A stretch of 64,000 nucleotides of DNA from Erpobdella octoculata (GCA_963978895.1 OZ022240.1:10774307-10838306), one strand, 5' to 3'; positions 1 through 10,904 are shown, counted from the stretch's first letter. Program-made: numbers and translations. The notes: generated by a model not told the origin, from the letters alone.

Positions 1-993
1 ATGGACTGCTTTTGAGATCCGCGACACCTTGTAGATTCCTTAATTAGTTGAGTTAAAAAATTATCATTTAAAAAGTTGATCAGTTTATCTTCAGATGACT
101 TAAAATTTGATTTGTAAGTATTATTTTTCCAGTCAACGTTTGGAAAGTTAAAATCTCCAATTATTAATTTTACTCCTATTTTAGATTGGAAAGCTTCTAA
201 CAGTAAAAATAAATTATTATTATTTTCTCTACCTGAATTCGGACTCCTATAGATGATAAGAATAAAAATATCAGGATTTTCATCTATTTTAATACACATA
301 TATTCATTGAAATCTATTCCTAAATTTATAATTTGGCACTTAATATCATATCTAACATAACAAAATATACCTCTAAATCCTTTTTTCATAAAATTATATG
401 AATGCAAATTAAAATTGTTTATCCAGAATTCGGATTCAATAAATTCATTTACATAATATTTTGCATTTACCTCAGTAAAAATTAAGATATCTTTTGTTAC
501 GTCATCTGTATCTACTAATAATCTTATCTCACTCATTTTATTAGTAATGCAATCTACATTTGAATACATAATGTTCAAAACGTTTAACTGATTGCATTCT
601 TTTTTATTTTTATTACCTTCATATTTTCTGGTGGACCCCTTACCCGAAACATGAATTCCCCCGTATTTTCACTTTGCAGTTTTTTAGCTTCTTCCACCAA
701 TCTATTTCTTTCGGATCTTTGTTCGACATTTAGATCGTGACTAATACCAACGTTTTTCAGATTTTCATCTAACTGTCTAATCTTAACTAAATTTTCCATT
801 ATAATATTTTTAGGAATTTTATCATTGAATTTTACCAATATTGGTCGTATTTTATCACTCTTAGCCCCTAGTCTAAATATAGCTTTTATAGCAAATTCGC
901 CAATATGCCCCCCTGATAATTGAGAACATAGCTTAAGAACTTGCGTCTTATCATATATATATATATATATATAATGTAATTTTTTATTTTTTC
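1..993 (-). mobile_element. LINE copy, 5' part (end of ORF1 and start of ORF2), cut by the window edge
   Basis: Reverse complement of 57.4-58.4 kb. Base p matches base 58402-p without indels from 1 to 951, and the segments I compared by eye were identical. It holds the second half of ORF1 (584-838, 84 residues, identical to the copy at 57564-57818) and the start of the endonuclease domain of ORF2 (about 575 down to 1), which runs off the window. A (TA)n tract at 951-972 is 8 bp shorter than in the other copy. Homology goes on for about 21 bp beyond it and then stops, so this copy lacks the N-terminal half of ORF1. The identity suggests recent retrotransposition. Confidence 0.9.
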
Positions 994-1173
994 TTATTTT
1001 TGTTTATTTATTTACCCTGAGGCAAAAAATCTGGTTGTTTTTTAGCGGTTTTCATATTTTGCTTTTACTCTTCTTTGTACTTTGACCTCGATTGATGTGT
1101 AAACATATCTGATATGTCTCGCCACACCACTTTATATATTTTCGTTGTAGCTGTAATTTTAAATTATTTTTAT

Positions 1174-1218
1174 GAGTTCTGATTATGGCTAATAAAGCCG
1201 AAACCTGCAGGTCAGCTC
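1174..1218 (+). ncRNA. Hammerhead ribozyme of a PLE, core base G8 mutated
   Basis: Stem I GAGUU/AGCUC (1174-1178 with 1214-1218), core CUGAUUA at 1179-1185 instead of CUGANGA (G8 to U), stem II GGCU/AGCC, then GAA, palindromic stem III ACCUGCAGGU and C17 at 1213 before the expected cleavage point. G8 is catalytic in hammerheads, so this copy should be inactive. The AUG at 1185 is made of A9, U and the first stem II base, and opens the reading frame of the leader that follows. Confidence 0.8.
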
Positions 1219-1381
1219 ATGACCAAAACATTAATATAAATATATACCAGTTGGTTCAAAAATGTCTTGGTATTTCCGATTTTCGAAAAGTTTCACGGTT
1301 GATAGAAAAAGTTTGTAATAAGAAATGGGCCATAGTCTTTAATAAAGCGTGTCTGAAAGAACAGCTTGTTCCTAATTATTT
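1185..1381 (+). pseudogene. PLE 5' leader running into (TA)n
   Basis: Open frame from the AUG inside the hammerhead. After about 40 variable residues it shows the leader motif shared by all PLE ends in this window: K-W-A-I-V-F-N-x-A-C-L-K-E followed by P-x-Y. Six residues later the frame enters (TA)n and only reads I-Y repeats, so no RT follows. By comparison with the other ends (37231, 45222, 46061) this is the end of a PLE pseudo-LTR. It probably represents the N-terminus of the PLE protein (inference). Confidence 0.7.
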
Positions 1382-1382
1382 G

Positions 1383-1555
<173 letters not shown>

Positions 1556-2275
1556 TTAAGAGGGACTCACTTGAGTGCCGGTGCCCACTTAAGTTCGGGG
1601 GACCAATTTAGTGTGGTGGCTCACGTGAAAACAGGGGTGGGAGTCACTTAAGTGCTGTGGACCACTCAAGGGCGGGGAGCCCACTTAAGTGTGGGGAACC
1701 ACTTTAATGCCGGAAAACCCACTGAAAAGTCCGGGAAGGGCTACTTAAGTAAGTAAGGGCCCACTTAGGTGCCGGGAGCCCACTTAAGTGCAGAGGCTCA
1801 AGTAAGACCGAAGCCCACTTAAGTGCGTAGAGTGCGGGGGGCCCCTTGAGTGCGTAGGGCTCACTTCAGTGCTGGGCACTTTTAAGTACGTGGGGCCAAC
1901 TTTAGTGCCGTGGGCCTACTGAAAAGTCCGGGAAGGGCTATTTTAAAATCAGGAGGGGTCCACTAACTTATGTGCCGAGGGCCCACTTAAGCGCGGGAGA
2001 CCACTTAAGGGCGGGGCCCACTTAAGTGCGTTGGGCCCACTTTACTGCGTGGGGCCCACCTTTAGTACCGGGGCCCCTTAAGTATGTGGGGCCCACTTTA
2101 GTGCCGGGAGCCCACTAAAAATTTCGGGAAGGACCACTTAAAAATCCGGAGGCCCCACTAACTTAAGTGCGTGGGGCTCATTTTAGTGATGGAGCCCACT
2201 TAACTGCGTGGGGCCCACTTAACTGCGTGGGGCCCACTTAAATGCGTGGGCCCACTTAACTGCGTGATCGCCCTC
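1556..2275. repeat. GC-rich degenerate minisatellite with CTTAAG cores
   Basis: About 720 bp of imperfect tandem units of roughly 20-30 bp, each close to GGGCCCACTTAAGTGCGTGG. The palindromes GGGCCC and ACTTAAGT recur throughout. A longer unit with a CCACTAAAAATCCGGGAAGG-like part occurs about every 200 bp (near 1735, 1920 and 2110), which suggests a higher-order repeat. No open reading frame. GC content contrasts sharply with the AT-rich flanks. Confidence 0.9.
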
Positions 2276-2289
2276 TTCCTGCCCCCACT

Positions 2290-2585
2290 AATTGACGTCC
2301 CTGGCTTTGCCATGGAGCGCTTTGTAGACCAAAATCCCAATTTTTTAAGTAATGCGCTCAGAGATACGCAGCAACCGGAGTTCAGTTTTCATTATTTCAG
2401 TCTCATGATCATGTTTCTTTAGTCCACCAAAAAAACGAGCAGCCGCATTTTGAATACGTTGAATCTTTTCAACAGCACCAAGAAGTAAGCCTGTGAATAG
2501 AGAGTTGCAATAGCCAAGTCGACTGACAACAAACGAATGCAGCAGGGGACATGTTGCTTCATTTGTTAGAGACCTTCGTATGGTT
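2290..2585 (-). pseudogene. CR1/Jockey-like LINE fragment, end of RT ORF
   Basis: On the minus strand this codes for the region after the RT fingers and palm: Y-C-N-S-L-F-T-G-L, then R-I-Q-N-A-A-A-R, then L-V-Y-K-A-L-H-G, the usual end pattern of CR1/L2/Jockey-type ORF2 proteins. One in-frame stop lies before the K-I-G-I-L part. It is 5' and 3' truncated, lying between the minisatellite and a (TA)n tract. Confidence 0.8.
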
Positions 2586-2593
2586 CTAAGTTG

Positions 2594-2715
<122 letters not shown>

Positions 2716-2950
2716 TCTATGACAAAGAAACGCATTCGCATACAACTCTAGCGACAGAATTATTAAATAATAACAAAATTACCAAATTTGAATTAAAAAT
2801 TCAGAAATTGTTTAAATTAATTTAAGATAATAATACTGCAATTATGCTGATGTAGTAGTACTTAGCATACAGTCTATATGAAAACACCACAAAGTGAATA
2901 AGCAGCCATTTTTAAATAGACCAGAGACAATGGTCACTTAGGTTAATATA

Positions 2951-3525
2951 CCGACCTTTCCTCCCCTCCGAAAAATTCCAAGCTGAAATTTTCTTTTTTT
3001 TATTTTAGTATTTCATTTAATGTCTACAGATAAGTTGATCCTCTATATAACTGATGTTTTATTTTACATTTTTGACAGAACGTTTAGCTTATAACGTGGG
3101 TTAAAAAATCAAACATACCAATAAAAAATATTAATACTCATAAATCATTTTGAACAATAGGGTTAAAGACACATAGGTTTGATACAATTATTAACTTCTT
3201 CTTTCATCAGAAACGGACTTTTATAAACGGTAGCTTTTGTCCCCCCAGGCAGCCGGGCTCAATTCCCCCCTGAAAACCCGACCTTTCCTCCCCTCCGAAA
3301 AATTCCAAGCTGAAATTTTCTTTTTTTATTTTAGTATTTCATTTAATGTCTACAGATAAGTTGATCCTCTATATAACTGATGTTTTTATTTTACATTTTT
3401 GACAGAACGTTTAGCTTATAACGAGGGTATTTAATTTAACTTTAGTATTAAAATCAAACATACCAATAAAAAATATTAATACTCATAAATCATTTTGAAC
3501 AATAGGGTTAAAGACACGTAGGTTT
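2951..3525. repeat. Direct repeat of about 230 bp, two copies
   Basis: The segment starting CCGACCTTTCCTCCCCTCCG occurs at about 2951-3175 and again at about 3280-3525, with small indels. The spacer of about 100 bp ends with a C-rich stretch. No coding potential seen. It looks like a local tandem duplication about 330 bp long. Confidence 0.85.
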
Positions 3526-4233
3526 GTTCAAATTTAGATAGTTTTGTTGCACCTCTTCCAGTCATGTCAATTGAAGACACAGTGGCGCCATTGTCATTAT
3601 AATTTTGAAATGGGCCTCTACTCACTCAAAAGTGGTTCCTCTGATTTTGAAGTGGGTTCTTTTATATTTTAATGCCCCAGGGACTCATTTGTGATACAAA
3701 ATAGGTGGAGAAATAAAAAATGTTAAAATTGTAAAACAGACACTTCGTTAATTTATAATAAATAAGAAAATGCTGCTAAGTCCTCTGAAAATTGTCAAAT
3801 TTCTGGTAATGATTTCATCCATTGGAATTCTTCCCAACCAAATTTTTTGTGATAAGCACATATTATCGACACGGCTTATTGTTTTGTGGCATACAACTTA
3901 ATCGTTTTAAATAACGTTTATGTTCATGATTATGTTCAACTTATTTGATTTAACAGCGCCACTTTAAATTGTTTTTTTCACGCTTGTTGTATTCAACAAA
4001 CGAAATAAATAGTAAGCAAAAAAAAACAAAATAACAGTTATGTTAGGTTCACTTTCGTACAAACTATCATCGTATAAAGGTGTCAGCGTGGAGTTAGTTC
4101 CATCCACAAATCGAGGTGGTCACCATGTGAAACGTACGGAATTAATCATCCCGTCGGATAAGATGAGATAAGACGGTCATTAAATGTTAATTAAAGAATC
4201 TCGGGTTAATATTGTGAAGCAACACGTCGTTCA
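3526..4233. other. Intronic AT-rich DNA, no gene seen
   Basis: I see no coding or structured feature here. It lies between the direct repeat and the truncated 3' end of the Gypsy copy. The last part (4080-4230) may be a different repeat that cut the Gypsy RNase H domain. Confidence 0.5.
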
Positions 4234-4236
4234 GTT

Positions 4237-4518
4237 TTACTTCAACTTTCTGACCGCGAAAACTAGTGCTAGACCTTCTTTTTCTATTTGCCCATATTTC
4301 TTTTCTGCTGGAGTAAGAGCTCTACTAGCGTTTGCAGTTGCCTTTTCTGTTACATCACTATATCTGTGTGATATCACTGCTCCAATGCCGTATTCTGATG
4401 CGTCGGCTGCAACTACAATTGGTTGGTTGGGGTTGTAATGGGTTAACAGAAGGTCGGATAATAAAACTTTTTTAGTTTCGTCAAATGCCCATTGACAGCT
4501 TTCAGACCACTGGAACAC
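4237..4518 (-). pseudogene. Gypsy A RNase H domain, N-terminal part
   Basis: Codes W-S-E-S-C-Q-W-A-F-D-E-T-K, then V-V-A-A-D-A-S-E-Y-G-I-G-A-V and L-T-P-A-E-K-K-Y-G-Q-I-E-K-E, the connection and first active-site Asp (the A-D-A-S motif) of Ty3/Gypsy RNase H. It ends after F-A-V-R-K, exactly where the + strand relative (about 26110) continues to the L-T-D-H motif, so the rest was lost by a deletion or insertion at about 4234. Confidence 0.85.
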
Positions 4519-5010
4519 AGTGTCTTTTTTTTAAAGGCCGTCTAGTGGTGCTCTTAGATTTTTCATGCGTGGTACAAATGAGCTGTAATAGCTGATCAGT
4601 CCAAGAAAAGTACGGACCTGTCCAACATCTTTGGGTGGGGGCATATGAATTATTTCATCAATTTTTTTTGGGTCGGGACGATGGCCTGCAGCTGAAATTA
4701 CATTTCCCATGTACGTGATTTCTGTCGGATAATGAAGATTTTTTAGTTTCGTCAAATGCCCATTGACAGCTTTCAGACCACTGGAACACAGTGTCTTTTT
4801 TTTAAAGGCCGTCTAGTGGTGCTCTTAGATTTTTCATGCGTGGTACAAATGAGCTGTAATAGCTGATCAGTGCAAGAAATGTACGGACCTGTCCAACATC
4901 TTTGGGTGGGGGCATATGACTTATTTCATCAATTTTTTTTGGGTCGGGACGACGGCCTGCAGCTGAAATTACATTTCCCATGTACGTGATTTCTGTCATT
5001 AACAAGTGAC
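4456..5010. repeat. 271-bp tandem duplication within the Gypsy A RT
   Basis: The stretch beginning TTTAGTTTCGTCAAATGCCC appears at 4471 and again at 4742. The following sequence (P-P-P-K-D-V-G-Q-V-R-T-F-L and so on) is repeated with a few substitutions, for example GTCCAAGAAAAG versus GTGCAAGAAATG. The duplication covers the RT thumb and connection region, so RT codons occur twice and the frame is broken between the copies. Confidence 0.9.
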
Positions 5011-5647
5011 ATTTTTCAATTCTAATCCGGAAGCCATAATTTAAAATTCGGTCAAATAAAGCCTCTAAGTTCGTGTTGTGTTCCTCTAATGTCCGTCCCG
5101 TGATGATGACATCATCTAAACAGGTGGCAACGCCATCTAGACCAGTAATCATAGTGTCTATGATTTGTTGAAAAATACCTGGTGCTGATTTCACACCAAA
5201 TGGTAGACGGTTATAACGAAACAAACCTTTATGAGTGTTGATTTTTAAAAGCTCTTTACATTCTTCCGTCACTTCTACTTGATGGCATGCTTCTGCAAAA
5301 TCTATTTGGGAGAAAACTGTCCCTCCATTCAGTTTTGTGAAAATTTCATCCATGGTAGGTAACGGGTGTCTATAAAGCATCAGTGAGTCATTTAAGTCCG
5401 TTGAAAAATCTGCACAAAGGCGGATGGAGCCGTTTGCTTTACGGACAGCAACTATGGGTGCTGCCCACTGAGAGTGATCCACGGGAGAGATTATTCCTTC
5501 TTTTAGTAACCGGTTAATTTTGCTCTCCAATTGCTTTAAAGCGGCATGAGGAACAGGGCGTTTCTTTCTAAATATAAGGTGTGCGCCAGGTTTAAGCTGT
5601 AAGGAAGCTGAAACTTTTGTGCACCGTCCTAGTTCAGGTCGGAACAC
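4802..5647 (-). pseudogene. Gypsy A reverse transcriptase domain
   Basis: 282 codons without stop. Visible RT motifs: W-A-A-P-I-V-A-V-R-K, R-L-C-A-D-F, F-S-Q-I-D-F-A-E-A-C-H-Q (catalytic Asp), N-R-L-P-F-G-V-K-S-A-P, and C-L-D-D-V-I-I-T-G, where the usual aromatic residue before L-D-D is Cys. The frame ends in the tandem duplication. Two frame breaks (5648-5782) separate it from the protease. Confidence 0.9.
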
Positions 5648-5782
5648 ATCAGCGTATTTGTGTTTTAATTTTTTTTGTGATCGCTGTGCGTTCCACGTCT
5701 GTGTTGAAGCTCCGTATTTCCATGACGGAATAGTTTTCTAACAGTTCTTTGAAGTCAGGAAGTTGTTTTATCCATGGCATTC

Positions 5783-6535
5783 TCATGAGGTCATTTGAAT
5801 CTGTGACGTAAACAGTACCCCGACCATGGTACTTTTGACCTGACTTATTTGCAACGTAAATTTTGTTTCAAACATTTTTTCGGTCTTCACGGGTTGACCA
5901 TTTGCTGCGTTTAGATTTGCCGTCGCTATCGACGTTGGACGAGAGATGAAAGTCACTTCGGCTCCTGTATCTAACCGAAGTTGAATCGGTCTATCAATGT
6001 ACTGTTTGATTTCATTTCCGTTGTCTACTCGGTTAATGAATCGATCTTGTCTAGAAGCACTCTTTTCTCTGTGTGTAAAAGAATTTTGTCTCCAGCTTGG
6101 ATGATCCCGTGATACAAATTTTCGTGATTTGCAAAAATCTGGAGAACTCGTCGGTCTGACGTTAGGACACTCTCGTTTCCAATGTGGTCTGCCACAAATG
6201 GGACATGGTGTTTTTGGCTCCACTTGGTGTCGTGGTGACAACGGCTTTCGGTGAGGTGAGCTGTATCTATTAATGGCCTGAATTTCTACATCCGGTCTTT
6301 CGATTGTTTTAGTATCATCCAGGGTAGTATTAAGTCGTTCAGACTCTCTATTCAATGACTGTAATGGGTTTTTCGCTATCCAACATGCGTGACAGCCTGG
6401 AACGTATCTCGACATGTTCTTGTGCCTGAAGTCCTGCAACATATTGAACACACTTATGTGTTTCGTCTGACATTCCTCGAAGTTCTGCTGCCTCTGCAGC
6501 AGCAATGATCTTATTTTGATAAGTGCTAAAATCAC
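5783..6535 (-). pseudogene. Gypsy A zinc knuckle and aspartic protease
   Basis: A C-P-I-C-G-R-P-H-W-K-R-E-C zinc knuckle comes first, then the protease active site L-D-T-G-A-E-V. The frame overlaps the gag frame (6348-7046) in another phase, so there is either a frameshift between gag and protease or a later mutation. The protein continues towards RT but is broken before it. Confidence 0.85.
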
Positions 6536-7046
6536 TCCCTGATGTACAAATTATTCGACTAAAGTCAAATCTTTGTCGAAAGAGACTTTTCTTAGGGCCA
6601 AATAGTTGTTCAAGGGTTGTGATGGTTTCTTCCCAATCAATGTCGCAGGGAAGCCGTGGAGAAATTCTGGTAGAAAAAACTGCATATGTGTTGTTGTCCA
6701 AAAGAGTTCGAAGAAGTTCAGTCTTTGACTCTTCTGGAAGATGTCTTTCGTGACCTTTGACAGTGTCTTCAAAACGTCTAAGCCACAGACTGAAAAATCG
6801 TCCTTCCTCTGGGTTGTTGGAAAACTTTTCCTTTCTCTGACGTAGTCGATCAAAAAGTGTTTCTTTTGACTCTGTCTTTTTTTTTGGGATTCTATAAATT
6901 CTAACAGTTTTTTCTGTGTCTCTGCATTTTCTTTCATTAGCTTTAGGAATCTTTCTTCGCTCTTTTCCATCTGCATCTTGTGTCTCTCTTCGTTTTTTTT
7001 CCATCTGCGTCTGAAAAAATTCAATTATCTTTTGATTATCTTCCAT
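6348..7046 (-). pseudogene. Gypsy A gag
   Basis: 233 codons including stop. Charged, coiled-coil-like N-terminus (rich in K, R, E, Q), then a capsid-type region with F-S-L-W-L-R-R-F-E-D-T-V-K, K-T-E-L-L-R-T-L-L and L-E-Q-L-F-G, typical of Gypsy gag. Start taken at 7046, 14-30 bases after the primer binding site. The related gag on the + strand is at 23585-23882. Confidence 0.8.
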
Positions 7047-7059
7047 TGCGTGATTTTAT

Positions 7060-7077
7060 TCCTATCCTTCGTCGCCA
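7060..7077 (-). other. Primer binding site of Gypsy A
   Basis: On the minus strand TTGGCGACGAAGGATAGG follows the putative LTR end (CATCATAACAA). TGGCGAC starts are common in Ty3/Gypsy primer binding sites. The LTR itself, from about 7080 rightward, is not bounded because no second copy is in the window. Confidence 0.65.
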
Positions 7078-7187
7078 ATTGTTATGATGTTTATTTGCCC
7101 AGAAATCAGGTATCGATTTCCACAATGTATTTGGTTTTAGAATAATAATATAAGCTGAAAATAACTAGAAAAGTTAAGCATGATCTC

Positions 7188-7190
<3 letters not shown>

Positions 7191-7263
<73 letters not shown>

Positions 7264-7321
7264 CATATATATACATCATATATATACATACATATATGTA
7301 TATATACATACATATATATAA
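7191..7321. repeat. (TA)n and (TATG)n microsatellite
   Basis: About 60 bp of pure TA, then TATG/TACA interruptions to 7321. It lies inside or at the end of the presumed Gypsy A LTR. Confidence 0.95.
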
Positions 7322-7483
7322 CATTTATAACTCCGCCTTGCAGTTGCAAGCCAGTCCAAAGCCTGGAGAAAAGAGGAGGGAAAATTTAAAATGATCCAAT
7401 TATGATCCACGACCTGAAGGTCTTTGGTGCTTTCTACATACAGCTATTTCAGTCTTAAAACACTTGGTGTAAAGGACTATAAA

Positions 7484-7683
7484 CTATTATAAATATATAT
7501 ATATATATTGACGTACTTAGGTGTAATATTCTCTTTCAGGCACGCGCTATTAAAGACAATAGACCATTTTGCGTTTATTATTTTTTTAGACAGACATTCT
7601 AAATTTTTCAAACTACATACATTCTTTGATTCAACTCGGGCTAACGGACCGTTTCGACTAACATTGTCATCCACAGAGCCCAT
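7484..7683 (-). pseudogene. PLE 5' leader running into a short (TA)n
   Basis: Minus-strand frame from ATG 7683 through the hammerhead into the leader motif K-W-S-I-V-F-N-S-A-C-L-K-E-N and P-K-Y-V, then I-Y repeats at 7494-7511. The ORF crosses the whole ribozyme, including its core. The element has no RT next to it, so this is a solo pseudo-LTR or truncated end. Confidence 0.7.
7638..7681 (-). ncRNA. Hammerhead ribozyme of a PLE, core base A6 mutated
   Basis: Stem I GGGCU/AGCCC (7677-7681 with 7638-7642), core CUGUGGA (A6 to U), stem II GAC/GUC, GAA, stem III ACGG-U-CCGU, U17. The stems are kept but the A6 change should abolish activity. Confidence 0.75.
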
Positions 7684-8100
7684 TTAAAATTTAAACCAAA
7701 CGTCGACGCAAGAAACGATACAATGAAATAAACAATAAAACCAGGTAGAGCGTACCTACCCTAGATATTAGAATATCGTAAAAGGAACTGAGATAAAAAT
7801 AATAGAAATATGTATTAAGAAAGTTAAAATAATTTAAAAATAAAATAGTATGTACAAGAATATGGCTATGGTCGTAATTTGCTTATAGAAGAATACAATG
7901 TAAAATTACAAACATGAACATGTTATTTTATTTTTTTCTTCTTATTGTTATATTGCCACTATAAAGTAGAACAGGCAATTCAACGGGTTTGTCATATCCC
8001 GGCGGGAATTCACATTGGTCTCCTTCAGGATTTCCACTGAGGTCACTGTTGATGCCATGGGCGCCATCAGTCACACAATAAACAGAAGGAAGTGGATCCC
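7684..8100. other. Intronic DNA, no gene seen
   Basis: AT-rich to about 7970, followed by a more GC-balanced stretch (7980-8100). I could not assign either. Confidence 0.5.
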
Positions 8101-8101
8101 T

Positions 8102-8167
<66 letters not shown>
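8101..8167. repeat. (TA)n microsatellite
   Basis: About 60 bp of TA, flanked right by a short sequence shared with the SINE family (CGGCAACACCGCCTT near 8230). Confidence 0.95.
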
Positions 8168-8170
<3 letters not shown>

Positions 8171-8289
8171 ATATATGAAATTTGGAGGGCATGCAACCTA
8201 CAGCAGGACCAGAAACAAGACTGTCAAATCGGCAACACCGCCTTCTGAGCCGTCAAACTATCGCTATTAGCTATTATTATTTATTATTT

Positions 8290-9985
8290 AGTCCGTAGCC
8301 GGCGCTTGGGGAGGAGGATATCCTCGAAGCCAATACGCTGTTGTCGGTGTCACGGGACCACGAACGTCTTCCACGACAATCTTCCATTTTCCTCGATCGG
8401 CTGCAACCCTTCTCGCCCCATCGGCGGCAGTCGCTTTCTCTTGAGGTCCCCATCAATAATTTTCAGCCATGTTTTCTTTGGCGCCGAACGTTGGATGCGC
8501 CAGCCAGGCGGTCGCTCCCGCCAAAGTAAACTATTGGGAAGCCGTTTATCATCCATTCGGCAGACGTGCCCGAACCACCGTAGTCGCCGTTTTTGGATGT
8601 GTTCGTCGATCAGTGGTTGTCGATCACACCGTTCACGGATCGTCTTGTTTCGAATGCGGTCGCGGATGGAGACTCCCAGTATTTGCCGCAGGCATTGCAT
8701 TTGGAATACTTCAAGTCTATTCACATCGGATTTAAACAATGTCCATGTCTCCGAGCCATATAGGAGGATCGGAAGAATCAATGTTCGGTAAAGACTAATT
8801 TTTGTCTTGATTGCAATGTTCGTTCTCTTCCAAACGCACCATCTGAGCGCTGCAAATGCCGCAGTCGCCTGGCCAACGCGGCTATGGACGTCGGCCGACG
8901 ACGACGTCTTCTTTTCCTGCACGATCGATCCAAAGTGACGAAATTTAAATCGTCACTTGCTCGATCTGGACATCATTTAGGTGGACATGAACTGGCGACC
9001 CGTCCGTTGTTAATACCTTGGTCTTCTCGGCGTTGATCTTTAGGCCGTATGACTTGGCAATATCGCCGATGTCGTTTACGCAATCTGTAGCTTCCACGTC
9101 GGTATCGGCGAACACGGCGCTATCGTCCGCGAACATCAGATCAGTGACAAAGTTGTTTTTGTCGTCCTTCCAACGATTTCCTCATGATCGCATCGATCAC
9201 GACGTTAAATAAAAGCGGAGAGGCGACGTCTCCCTGTCGGACACCGTTTTGAATGGTAAACTCGTCCGATAGGTCGTTTCGAATTCGGATGCAGCTGGTC
9301 GAACCACTATACGACGCTTGTAACAAACGGATGACTTTCGGTGGTATGTTTTCGCTTTCCAATGCCGTCCACAATGATGGCCAATGGATGCAGTCGAAAG
9401 CCGATTTGAAGTCGATGAAGACAACAACAGTCCGCCGGCCACATCGAACCCTCTCTTCTACGAGTTGGCGTAGTGCGAAGATTTGATCGATGCATCCACG
9501 ATTCGGTCGAAATCCGGCCTGTTCCTCACGGCACGATTGTTCACAATGTTTTTGTAGTCGTGACTGAATGATTTTCGTGAATACTTTTCAAACGATGGAA
9601 AGGAAACTAATGCCGCGGTAGTTTTTGCATTCTCGACTGTCTCCTTTCTTCAAAATGGGAACGACGATCGCTTTCTTCCACGCTGATGGTACGTACTCCG
9701 TGTCCCAGATGCATGTCAATAGGACGTGTAGACGTTGCAATAGAATGTTTCCACCAGCTGTAGTTTGATCGATGCCCGGCGCTTTTCCGTTCTTGAGCGA
9801 TTTGACGGCTGCTTTCACTTCGGCGATTGTTGGTACGTCGACGGGAAATGGGATCTGCGGTTGATCGATTTGTGGCAGGTCCGCGGCTGGTCCTGCAGGC
9901 GGATCGTGGTTGTTGTATAGTTCGTGGAAGAATTCCCGCCACCTCTGTAATCGATCGGAGGACGAACTAACAAACTTTCCATCCT
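8290..9985 (-). mobile_element. RTE-like LINE, 5'-truncated, frameshifted
   Basis: On the minus strand: linker before RT (9942-9607), RT with K-N-G-K-A-P-G-I-D, P-I-L-K-K-G-D-S-R-E-C-K-N-Y-R-G-I-S, V-R-Q-G-D-V-A-S-P-L-L-F-N-V-V and M-F-A-D-D, then the C-terminal region with G-S-E-T-W-T and R-R-L-R-W-F-G-H-V (8922-8350). At least four frame breaks. Homologous to the + strand copy at 12970-17640, whose foldback insertion site is intact here (about 9195-9225), which fixes that element's target sequence. The 5' end is truncated near 9985. Confidence 0.9.
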
Positions 9986-10266
9986 ATAGCTATTAGTATT
10001 AGTAGATAACTGTTATATTGAAACCATTGCCATTAGTTATTAGTATTAGTAGGTAGATGTTATCTTGAAATAGTGCCATTTAGCACGCTGTCCCTGGCCG
10101 CCAAATTTCATTGCTACGCTTCTGAGCAGTTGTCAATTTATAGTTAAAGGAAAAGCATAATAAATTTCAAAGTTGGCTCAACTGATTTTTTTCTGATGAA
10201 GGTTTTAGTAGAAATGGGTGTTAGATCGTATTTTCTAGGTATTGTTTAATTTATTTTAATTATCAG
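9986..10266. other. Intron end before dynein exon 1, with a short direct repeat
   Basis: Two copies of a segment with TATTAGTATTAGTAG (about 9990-10020 and 10037-10075). A T-rich tract and AG acceptor precede 10267. Confidence 0.6.
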
Positions 10267-10536
10267 GCACAAACTACGTTGATCAATTTTACCGTAACAA
10301 AAGATAGTTTAGAAGATCAATTGCTAGCTATGGTTGTTGCTAGAGAACAACCTGAACAAGAAGTGTTAAAAGCAGAACTTACAAGACAACAAAATGAATA
10401 TAAAATAACTCTGAAATATCTTGAAGATTCATTGCTTGCAAGACTTTCAGAAGCATCGGGAAATTTTTTAGGAGATTATGAGCTTGTTGAAAATCTTGAA
10501 ACTACTAAAAGGACATCAGCAGATGTTGAAGAAAAG
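10267..10536 (+). CDS. Axonemal dynein heavy chain, visible exon 1
   Basis: 90 codons, phase 0 at both ends, between TATCAG and GTTTTT. It starts [11 protein letters not shown] and contains [22 protein letters not shown] and [10 protein letters not shown], the strongly conserved segment after AAA5 of outer-arm dynein heavy chains (DNAH9/11/17 type). Dynein heavy chains are ATP-driven motors that make cilia and flagella beat. The preceding exon is not in the window, so the upstream intron is longer than 10.2 kb and holds only transposon sequence. Confidence 0.96.
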
Positions 10537-10599
10537 GTTTTTATTAATTGCTGTGCAAAATATATTTTTATTTATATACTAATCTGACACTTTACACAG

Positions 10600-10740
10600 G
10601 TTAAAGAAGCTAAAATTACTGAAAAAAAAATTAATGAGTACAGAGAAACATACAGAACTGCTGGAGCTCGTGGATCATTACTATATTTTATTTTAAACGA
10701 TTTGAACAAAATACATCCTATGTATCAGTTTTCATTAAAG
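10600..10740 (+). CDS. Axonemal dynein heavy chain, visible exon 2
   Basis: 47 codons, phase 0, between TTTACACAG and GTTTGA. It codes [13 protein letters not shown] and [22 protein letters not shown], continuing exon 1 in the family alignment. The intron between exons 1 and 2 is only 63 bp and free of transposons. Confidence 0.96.
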
Positions 10741-10904
10741 GTTTGATTGTTTTATTAACAGTTTTTTTTCGTTTATTTTTAATGTAAATCTGTAGGCTCG
10801 CTTTAATTGTAAGATGTTTCATTAAAATAATTTGATCACAAGTGACCAAATTTTTTAGTTTAGAATTGTCTGATACAGAGAAATTCATTTAGTATGGGAC
10901 AGGC

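Larger units (their letters stand above)
4234..7080 (-). mobile_element. Ty3/Gypsy retrotransposon family A, 3'-truncated, degraded
   Basis: Read on the minus strand: primer binding site (about 7077-7060, TTGGCGACGAAGG), gag (7046-6348), zinc knuckle and aspartic protease (6535-5783), reverse transcriptase (5647-4802) and the start of RNase H (4518-4237). It stops inside RNase H; integrase and the 3' LTR are gone. Several frame breaks separate the pieces. A 271-bp tandem duplication lies in the RT. A relative lies on the + strand at 23.55-26.69 kb. Confidence 0.9.
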
